Position numbers and translations under genes: made by a program. The notes beneath the pieces are model-generated. The model ran no database searches, was not told where the DNA came from, and saw nothing but the letters and a program-made list of their open reading frames with translations. From Lampris incognitus (lineage: Eukaryota; Chordata; Actinopteri; Lampriformes; Lampridae): DNA of 64,000 nt. This document shows positions 1-64,000 of this stretch, piece by piece; position 1 is the stretch's first letter, and every line of letters starts with the position of its first letter. The DNA lies in contig NC_079217.1 in the NCBI RefSeq assembly GCF_029633865.1, positions 60,225,993-60,289,992 on the forward strand, written 5' to 3'.

Positions 1-265
1 CGCCAGGTTTTCCAAGCGCCAACGGGTCTGCTTATCGTTCCGCTTCAGTCTTTGGATCTCCATTTCCATTCTTCAGCAATATCCCACTTCTGACACCAAT
101 GTTGCAAGCCGGTGCTGAAGAAAGAGTCAAGAGGCAGAGATCTCTTTTTAATGGCAGCTCCCGTGTGCCGTGTCCCGTGTCTTTTATTTAAACACCGGCC
201 AGAACTACAACACAATGACTTCCCTCCCGAGGTCGACGTCAGTCTAAGTCACGGTCCTAAGGTCA
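1..265 (-). mobile_element. LTR retrotransposon edge: PBS and 5' LTR end
   Basis: On the minus strand positions 98-81 read TGGTGTCAGAAGTGGGAT, a typical tRNA primer-binding site of Ty3/gypsy-type elements. One base separates it from a sequence ending ..TGCAACA at 100, as expected for the end of a 5' LTR (forward TGTTGCAAG). The internal part would run off the left edge. The other LTR end is not resolved, and from about 270 the sequence changes to a different repeat. Confidence 0.6.
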
Positions 266-269
266 GCCA

Positions 270-560
270 AGTCATGTCAGTTTTATTTGTATAGCACAAT
301 ATCACAAATTACAAAGTTGCCTCAAGGGGCTTTACAGCAACACAACATCTTGCTCTTAGACCCTCGCATTGGATAAGGGACATCTCCCTAAAAACCCTTT
401 AACAGGGAGAATAAATAGGAAGAAACCTCAGGGAGAGCAACAGAGGAGGGATCTCTCTCCCAAGACGGACAACGTGCAATGGATGTTGTGTTTACACAAT
501 TTACACAAGACAACATTGAAAGAGGATAACACAATTATAATGGAATTATAAAATCAGTCA
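270..560. repeat. interspersed repeat with TTTATTTGTATAGCAC motif
   Basis: Starts near GTTTTATTTGTATAGCACAA and runs through CTCAAGGGGCTTTACAG. This type of sequence is widespread in teleost introns and resembles the 3' tails of fish retroposons. No coding capacity is seen. Confidence 0.5.
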
Positions 561-668
561 GTCAGTAAAAAGGCCTCTATCCAGTCCGAGTCAACCCCCA
601 AACAACAACACATCCGAATATGAACCAAACGTTTGAACAGATAAATTACAACAATTTCAACCCAGACA

Positions 669-2100
669 TTAAAAGTCCTGTGAGCCCCTGCACCCCCCCC
701 CCCCAGCGCAGAGCCGCCGACACTCAGAGTGACCGCCTCCTCCCGGAGAGCCTGGAGAGCATCCAAAGAGTGCCGGTTCTGGGTCAGGAGGAATGCCTTT
801 CATAGACTCTGGAGAACCACTGGAATATTTCACACCAAAATTTGTGTAAGGGAGGACAGAGCCAGAAAAGATGTGCGAGAGAACCTTCTTCAACTTTGCA
901 TCTATCACACAATAGAGAAACGGATGGGTAAATTTTTGTAGTTTGGTCTTTGAATAGTGGAGTCTATGGATGACTTTGAATTGGATCAGTTTATATCTGA
1001 CATTGATCGAGCAAGTTTGAATTCTAGTCAAACCTTCATTCCAAATGTCGTCAGACACTTCAAGATTCAGCTCAGCGGACCAGGCTTCCTTCAGATGGTT
1101 AGTAGATACAGAGGTGGTAAACAGACACACAAAGCGAGATATCAGATGTTTGGAGTCTGCAGGAAGTTGCAGGAGGTCATAGAATGAATGGGCAACTCTG
1201 TGGCCTGTTTTCAAACATTGGAATTTTGTCTTTGACATAATGCCTAATTTGGAGATAACAAAAGAAGTGGGAGTTAGGGATGTTAAATTTGTTTTCAAGT
1301 GATTAAATGATGCAAACTCTATCTATATATAAATCTCCAAGGGTTGCAATGCTCCTGTCCCTCCAGACAGCAAACGCCCCATCCGTCTGAGATGGCAAAA
1401 AGGAATGGTTATTACATATAGGAGTGTATATTGAGACATTAGGCAGTTTGTTAACACTTCTGATCTGATTCAGAATCCTAAGAGAGTTCCTTAGAATAAA
1501 ATGATTACCAATCAATTTATCAGGGGATTCTGTCTTGGAAAAAAAGTAGAGTACAAAGGAAAGTTTTTTTACTGCTGTAGTTCCAATGCTTAGCCACAAG
1601 GGGGAGGTGTCTCCATTCTGAGATGTCATATGTATGAGAATTCCCATTGCCAGTAAATCAATGCCCTTGCATTGGCTGCCCAATAATAGTTCCTAAATAC
1701 AGGAAGGCCCAAGCCTCCCCCATTTATTGGCTTTTACAGATGTGCTTTAGCTATGTGATGAGCTTTATATCCCCAAACAAATGGAAAGATAATGGAGTCC
1801 CGTTTCTTAAAAAATGAGACGTCAGAAAGATTGGCAGATTCTGAAAGAAGTACAAAAATCTGGGGAGAGAAACCATCTTAATATCGTTGATACGCCCCGC
1901 CATAGACAATGGCAGAATCCTCCACTTCTCTATGTACAGTTTAAGCTTTGTGAGCATATCGGCATAATTGAATTTAAATAACAGTTGGGATTTCCTGGTA
2001 TTATGAGCTGTAGATATGTCACATGATCATACTTTAAATGGTAGAGCATTAAGGAAATCTCTGATTCTATACTGTCCGATAGTGGCACTCTTACCCCCAA
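669..2100 (-). pseudogene. degenerate L1-like LINE, ORF2 3' part
   Basis: Several minus-strand frames give pieces of an L1/Tx1-type ORF2 C-terminal region: IEKWRILPLSMAGRI near 1900, FILRNSLRILNQIR near 1480, and NVRYKLIQFKVIHRLHYSKT near 960. Order and strand are consistent, but stops and frameshifts separate them. No endonuclease or catalytic RT motif remains. Confidence 0.7.
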
Positions 2101-3178
2101 TTAATTGTGTAACCAGAGAGTTTGCCAAATGATTTAACAAAATCTAACAAGGGAGGAACAGAGGCTTCTGGGTCAGTGAGCTACATATATCAATGTGTCG
2201 TCAGCATAGAGGCTCACACGGCTTTCCAGGTTTCCTATCCTATCTTTCACATCAGATTTAAAGTGCAAACTTTAGAGGCCGTTTTAACCAGAAATGACAA
2301 GACCTCCCAAAATGTGTTCACATGTTCAGATGTGTACTTGCTGTCATATTTCTTGCTTTATTTCTCAAATGAGGAAATAAAAGATTTGATTTGGCTTCAG
2401 ACAAATGTAAAGTAGCTTTACTGCCCAAATGTGCAAAGCCAGTATAAATGTTTGACTTGAAACTCTGCACTTGTTAATTTCCTTTATTCTTACATTGACT
2501 TTGTTAACTTCAACAAACATTTTCAAAAGCCTTAAAATGTGAAAGTCACAAAATGCTTCTGGAATCTAGAATTTGAATTTCTGTGACAAAAAAAAAAATT
2601 TGGCCATGCAACACATCACAACAACAACAGATCAATTTATTAAGACATTTACCAGATAAAAGAACTACAAAAAAAGCCCCACAATGACAAGTACAGTATG
2701 TTTCTCAGCATTGGCACCTTGTGGAATGCTGGGAAATGAAGTTTTAAAAGAGAAAAAAAAATTAAGGCATTACATGTAACACTTAAAACATGATTAATAA
2801 TATAATGTTTAACAAAAGGGAGTGGTGTAAACAAATATAAATCACAAATGATAGAAAAGTCAAATCAAAAGCAATACAATTATAGCTTTTTACAACAGTT
2901 GCGCACAAATATTTACTATTCCTCTGTGTCAGCTAGTGTAATAAGGTCTGGTTTTAGTGGGTTCATACAACTGAAGCTGTAACATGTTCTAATGAGCCTC
3001 GGTCAGGGAGCGGGGCCAAATATATTGGAAACCCAGGCCAAGACGGTCTTAAGAAACTATCTATGAACTCGTTCAGCCAAAACAACCAAGGACAAATAAG
3101 AGAAGGTGTGCTTAATGACAACCTAACATTAAGAATTATCTTAGAGATTCTGTCCAATGATTTTAATTTGGTCAGACA
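2100..3178. other. unassigned AT-rich flank
   Basis: No gene, RNA or repeat family is recognised. The sequence is AT-rich with scattered short ORFs that look random. Confidence 0.4.
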
Positions 3179-3510
3179 AGTTTTATTGTGTAATATCAAT
3201 GGTAGGAGTCATCTGTCCCACTTCAGAAATATCATTTGATTTGTTATAACTGTTTTGGCGCCCCCTCTCTGAACACAAGACAATTCTCAGCAGGTTGAGT
3301 TCACAAGACCCTATTGATAGCTAGCTAGCTCGCTAACTAGCATGATGTTTTATTGTGTAATATTAATATTAGGAGTAATCTCACCCTCTTCAGAAATATC
3401 ATTTAATTTGTTATAACTGTTTTGGCGCCCCCTCTCTGAACAGACAGTTCTCAGCAGCTTGCGTTCACAAGACCCTATTTATAGCTAGCTAGCTCGCTCA
3501 CTAGCATGCT
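3179..3510. repeat. 167-bp tandem duplication, two copies
   Basis: The block starting GTTTTATTGTGTAATAT at 3179 recurs at 3346. Both copies contain TTGGCGCCCCCTCTCTGAAC and TAGCTAGCTAGCTCGCT. Part of the unit also matches, inverted, the region 15088-15230, so it belongs to an interspersed family. Confidence 0.75.
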
Positions 3511-4510
3511 GTTGCTGAGCAACTATTCAAAAACAGACCAGCTGACAGACTGTTGATGACAAAACAGTTGACCGTCCAATCAAATCAGAGTATTAGACAC
3601 CGTCATTTATTACCAGAAGCTGACTGGTTTTCTGAGATGGTTTAATTATGTTGACAACCAGCAGGAGAGTTTTTCAAGGGTTCTTCAATCACATTTTCAC
3701 AACAACTGCAGTTCTGATAAATTGGAAACTTTACATTAACAAACCTTTTAAAAAAACACAATGTACTACTACTATTAAAAAATACAATGAGATTGGAAAA
3801 CGTGATTTTCACTGGACCGGATCTTTAAACTTTCAGAATCTATTATAATATCAGAGTTGGTTCTCTGCAAATGTAAATGAAAGTAGGACTAAAAGGAAGA
3901 GCAAAAAGGTAGTAGTTGTAAAGTTGGGCTTGTTACATCGCACATTAAACTGACCAGTGTGGCTGAGATGGCAGACTTAATGCTAGCTAGCTGCACTGGT
4001 GGCCTCCTCTGAACCCCCCTCGACTTTCCTCGCCATCCCTTAATCTTGAAGGAGTCTTTAAGTCACCTGTTGGCTGTGTAAACAGTAGGACTGACACTGT
4101 TACTGGGACTACCAGGTCTGGTCCAGCACATGTGTGAGCGCACATTTGTCCACATGAGTTTAGCCAACGCGACACCATAGCCTTCAAATGTTCAATAGAT
4201 TTAGTCAGTTCTGTTCCAAACCAGGAAATAGGCTGTGTCTCAGTCCTGCTGGGCAGATATTTTAGAGGTAGTCGTCCTCACTGGATGGCTCATCATCATG
4301 GTTGTCATAGTGATAGTTGCTGGGGCCTTCACCAGGGTCATTGCTACCAGCGTCTGAACTCTCCTCGGTCACCTTTGACACCCCTGAGAAAGCGGAGGGA
4401 CTGCGGCTCATCCTCCACAGCTGGAATGCGAAACTCCGCCCCCAGCTGCAGGGTTGGCCAATAGGGCGCAGGAGCCGGATGAGCTCGACGGCCTCCTGCC
4501 AATAAGAAGT
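3511..4510 (-). other. myo7a 3' UTR and downstream flank
   Basis: No coding sequence is recognised here. The 3' UTR should begin right after the stop and run toward lower coordinates. The first AATAAA hexamer I noted on the minus strand is at 3606-3611, about 900 bp from the stop; another is at 3348-3353. Which one is used cannot be told from sequence alone. Confidence 0.4.
3606..3611 (-). terminator. candidate polyadenylation signal AATAAA
   Basis: The forward strand reads TTTATT, which is AATAAA on the gene strand about 900 bp past the stop codon. Such hexamers are frequent in AT-rich DNA, so this is only a candidate. Confidence 0.25.
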
Positions 4511-60218
<55,708 letters not shown>

Positions 60219-60299
60219 TTAGTACAATAATAGATGTATGTGTCTGTCTGCGTGTGTGTGTGTGTGTAAATAATATTATAATATTAACATTTTTCCTAA

Positions 60300-60392
60300 C
60301 TCTCTGTCTGTCTGTCTCTCTGTCTGTCTACCTGTCTCACTCTCTCTCTATCTCTGTCTGTCTGTCTGTCTCTCTCTCTGTCTGTCTGTCTA

Positions 60393-60428
<36 letters not shown>

Positions 60429-60612
60429 CCTGTCTCACTCTCTCTGTCTCTCTCTCTGTCTCTCTATCTCTCCTTCTCTTTCTGTCTGTCTACCTGTCTC
60501 CCTCTCTCTCTGTCTGTCTGTCTCTCTGTCTGTCTGCCTGTCTCACTCTCTCTGTCTCTCTCTTTCTCTCCTTCTCTGTCTGTCTGTCTACCTGTCTCAC
60601 TCTCTCTCTATC

Positions 60613-60652
<40 letters not shown>

Positions 60653-60674
60653 CCTGTCTCACTCTCTCTCTATC

Positions 60675-60737
<63 letters not shown>

Positions 60738-61021
60738 GTCTGTCTGCCTGTCTCACTCTCTCTGTCTCTCTCTGTCTCTCCTTCTCTGTCTGTCTGTCTA
60801 CCTGTCTCCCTCTCTCTCTATCTCTTCTCTCTATCTCTGTCTGTCTGTCTGTCTCTCTCTCTGTCTGTCTACCTGTCTCACTCTCTCTGTCTCTCTATCT
60901 CTCCTTCTCTGTCTGTCTGTCTACCTGTCTCCCTCTCTCTCTATGTCTGTCTGTCTGTCTGTGTGTCTGTCTACCTGTCTCACTCTCTCTCCCTGTCTCG
61001 CTCTCTCTCCCTGTCTCGCTA

Positions 61022-61084
<63 letters not shown>

Positions 61085-61090
61085 GTCTCC
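60300..61090. repeat. (TCTG/TCTC)n array, about 790 bp
   Basis: Imperfect tetranucleotide array with TACC and TATC interruptions. Frames of up to 311 codons of Ser/Leu/Cys repeats are artefacts. Confidence 0.96.
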
Positions 61091-61561
61091 CTGCATGACA
61101 GATGAAAAACTCCTGACACTTCCTTTTGCTTCAGAACAAAGCTGACAGAACTCATGTCAAGGCTAGAAGTGCTCGTAACTTCCTGTTAGTCTCATCAAGC
61201 AAAGCGGAGAGTGAGTGGTTCCCGGATGGCAGCCGAGTCCACCAGAGAAACTAAACACATCAGCTGGGCGTCTAACAAGCAAACATAGGAAAAAAGACAA
61301 AGAAACAAAACATAACTACGATCCGGTCCCTGAAATGTTATAATGGGATAGTTACTGTGTGTTGAAGTGCAGAGGCTGAACCGCTACCGTGAAGAGGAAA
61401 GAGTCATTTAACTGCTGTTGCCTCTTTCATCTGCACGAGCTTTTCATTTCTATCTAAAATAAGTTCCAGAGATTTACCAAAACCTATTTCATTTCGTTTT
61501 TGTGTTTAAAGGCATTAATGTTTTTCTCTTCAGTACTTTTTTAGTAAAATGTCATCTTGCA

Positions 61562-61985
61562 GGGGCGTCCGGGTGGCGTGGCGGTCTATTCCGTTGCCTA
61601 CCAACACGGGGATCGCCGGTTCGAATCCCCGTGTTACCTCCGGCTTGGTCGGGCGTCCCTACAGACACAACTGGCCGTGCCTGCGGGTGGGAAGCTGGCT
61701 GTGGGTGTGTGTCCTGGTCGCTGCACTAGCGCCTCCTCTGGTCGGTCGGGGCGACTGTTCGGAGGGGAGGAGAACTAGGGGGAATAGCATGATCCTCCCA
61801 CGCGCTACGTCCCCCTGGTGAAACTCCTCACTGTCAGGTGAAAAGAAGCGGCTGGTGACTCCACATGTATGGGAGGAGGCATGTGGTAGTCTGCAGCCCT
61901 CCCCGGATCAGCAGAGGGGGTGGAGCAGTGACTGGGACGGCTCGGAAGAGTGGGGTAATTGGCCAAGTACAATTGGGGAACCCCC
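61562..61985 (+). mobile_element. SINE family A, copy 10, full length
   Basis: Best copy in the window: GGCGTCCGGGTGGCGTGGCG, B box GGTTCGAATCCC, whole body, tail CAATTGGGGA then CCCCCTCCCCTAAAAAAAT. About 420 bp. Confidence 0.93.
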
Positions 61986-62224
61986 TCCCCTAAAAAAATA
62001 TGTATGTGTATAAATCAGGCACATTGCCCCGAGACCTGTCTAAGCGAATAACGCTGAACATTGAGGTGTCCTACGTCACGTGCCGTACTTCCACACCCAC
62101 GACGCAGATGGACCAGCTAAGATGAAGAGACGGCTGATCACGTCATTAAATTCTATTCACATTTCAGTTTCATCAAATTTTCCTTCTCCATCCAGCCGTT
62201 CGAATTCTGGATAATACTTCATAT

Positions 62225-62225
62225 T

Positions 62226-62299
<74 letters not shown>

Positions 62300-62300
62300 C
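62225..62300. repeat. (ATCA)n microsatellite
   Basis: About 19 units of ATCA in the intron upstream of w1. Confidence 0.95.
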
Positions 62301-62339
62301 CGGTCAATCAATCAAACACAAAATAATCCATAAACTCAT

Positions 62340-63140
62340 TGAGTGATCTGTCAGACCGGGACAAAAGCTGCCAGATGATCCAGATGTGCACCATGTGCAG
62401 ATTTGCAGCTAGTTTTGTGCTAGCTAACACGTGACGTGTGCTATAACTGATTTCTGCACTGAAACAAGGGGAGGACCGCTCCACAGGAAGTAGAAACCCG
62501 GGACAGGACACTGGGAGCCGGCCGGTCTGAGTCGGGTGTGTAAAGCAGGGGAAGCTCGGAGGATTGTACCGCTTTGTGTTCAGCAGCTCAGAGTTGTGTT
62601 GGCGTTCCCACTGAACTCTGGGGCAGAGCGAACGTTCAGACGGAGGCGCAGACACAACCTTCTGACACCTCCAGCGCCGGTCCGACGGAAACCCCTTCCT
62701 CCCTCCGTCATCCCAGCTAAGCAAACAGAAGTTTTCAATGCCGTACTGGAAATCAGAAACCTTATAAGACCCAGAAGGGTAACATGTTCTGACAGTAGAG
62801 ACTGTGGGGAAATACTGGCATATTGTTTTTGAAGAAATTATAATAGCAACATTTAAAGCAACCACCATTTTCTATGTTTACGAAACACGTTGGACAAGGT
62901 GCCAAAATTAAGCCCTGCTGGATGCTCGCTGTTCACAGGCATGCATCATGGCGTATGTATTAAAGATAATATGTGTTTGGTTCTGTCTAAGAGCACCGGC
63001 GGAGGGACGGGAGGACAGAGGGACAGACAAACAGACAAAGGAGTGGAAGGATGAAAGGATGAAGGACTGTACTATTTTGCACTTCCTGGTTAGACGCCAA
63101 ACTGCATTTCAATGTCTTAACATTTGTAATCTGTGCAGGG
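62340..63140. other. unassigned intronic sequence
   Basis: Apparently single-copy intron sequence upstream of w1; no further motor exon is found. Confidence 0.4.
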
Positions 63141-63144
63141 ACAA

Positions 63145-63845
63145 TAAAGATGAATCTAATCTAATCTAGTCTAATCTAATCTAATCTAATCTGATCTGAT
63201 GTAATCTAATCTGATTTGATCTAATCTAATCTGATCTGATGTAATCTAATCTGATTTGATCTAATCTGATCTAATGTAATCTAATCTGATTTGATTTGAT
63301 CTAATATCTCATCTAATCTGATCTAACCTAATCTAATCTACTCTAATCTGATCTAATTTAATCTAATCTAATCTGATTTGATCTAATCTAACCTGATTTG
63401 ATTTGATCTAATCTAACCTGATCTAATTTAGTCTAATTTAGTCTAATCTAATCTAATCTAATCTAATCTGATTTGATGTAATCTAATCTAATCTGATTTG
63501 ATCTAATCTAATCTGATCTGATGTAATCTAATCTGATTTGATCTAATCTGATCTAATGTAATCTAATATCTAATCTAATCTAACCTAATCTACTCTAATC
63601 TGATCTAATCTAATCTGATTTGATCTAATATCTAATCTGATCTAACCTAATCTACTCTAATCTGATCTAATTTAATCTAATCTGATCTAACCTAATCTAC
63701 TCTAATCTGATCTAATTTAATCTAATCTAATCTGATTTGATCTAATCTAACCTGATTTGATTTGATCTAATCTAACCTGATCTAATTTAGTCTAATCTAG
63801 TCTAATCTAATCTAATCTAATCTAATCTAATCTAATCTAATCTAA
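63145..63845. repeat. (TAATC)n pentanucleotide array, about 700 bp
   Basis: Units TAATC with TGATC, TGATT and TAACC variants. Blocks such as TGATTTGATCTAATCTAACC recur within it. Confidence 0.96.
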
Positions 63846-63960
63846 TGAAAGAGTGATGGGATTAACACAATTACTTGTGTCTATTTTGTCCAGTTTACCT
63901 TGGGAAGAGAAGCAGCACGCAGGCCAGGAGCATAGCCACACAGAAACTGGCAAGAGTGGG

Positions 63961-63967
<7 letters not shown>

Positions 63968-64000
<33 letters not shown>
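63968..64000. repeat. (CA)n at window edge
   Basis: At least 16 CA units, cut by the window end. Confidence 0.97.

Noticed and set aside
61562..61635. tRNA gene, from the clear A and B boxes
   Set aside because: It is the head of a SINE present in ten copies, with no proper acceptor stem pairing and a 350-bp body.
63904..63953. Possible small minus-strand exon with a hydrophobic stretch, flanked by CAG and GTAAAC
   Set aside because: It does not match the expected preceding myo7a motor exon, is under 50 bp and has no partner exon; splice-like flanks alone are not enough.

Overview
The window is vertebrate nuclear DNA, most likely from a ray-finned (teleost) fish. It holds one recognisable cellular gene, a myosin VIIa gene (myo7a) on the minus strand, with small to medium introns full of fish-type repeats: Tc1 transposons, L2-like and L1-like LINE remnants, tRNA- and 5S-derived SINEs, hAT MITEs and many micro- and minisatellites. 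I see no bacterial, viral or CRISPR system. Family identifications rest on recognised sequence patterns, not on a database search.

myo7a: 34 consecutive coding exons (w1 to w34 in transcript order) run from 59681 down to the stop codon at 4511-4513. They total 4,743 bp, or 1,580 codons plus stop. Every junction uses AG/GT and the reading frame is continuous throughout. The part seen runs from the late motor domain (exon beginning [10 protein letters not shown]) to the C-terminus: converter, five IQ motifs, charged single alpha-helix, MyTH4-1, FERM1, SH3, MyTH4-2, FERM2. The promoter and roughly the first 600 codons lie beyond 64000. The 3' UTR and flank lie below 4511.

Layout by coordinate: 1-2100 holds the edge of an LTR retrotransposon (PBS plus LTR end), an interspersed repeat and a degenerate L1-like LINE. 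2100-4510 is downstream flank with a 167-bp tandem duplication. 4511-17500 carries exons w34 to w25, a palindromic repeat, 35-, 31- and 37-bp minisatellites, an L2-like LINE split by a SINE, and the 3' end of a Ty3/gypsy element. 17500-32300 carries exons w24 to w15, a foldback element, a dead Tc1, an array that copies a splice acceptor, and a 60-bp minisatellite. 32300-42800 carries w14 to w9, a 22-bp array and a 4.5-kb 20-bp array. 42800-59700 carries w8 to w1, a 5S-derived SINE, hAT MITEs, a GATA/GACA array, an L1-like ORF1 relic and a nearly complete Tc1 copy. 59700-64000 is the next intron, with two long simple-repeat arrays and a SINE.

By adding the array coordinates, roughly a fifth of the window is tandem repeat. 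Most very long open frames are artefacts of arrays whose unit contains no stop codon. The most interesting points are at the contact between repeats and splice sites: a MITE whose target duplication overlaps a splice donor, an array repeating a splice acceptor with the first bases of its exon, and minisatellites that stay open in frame with flanking exons.
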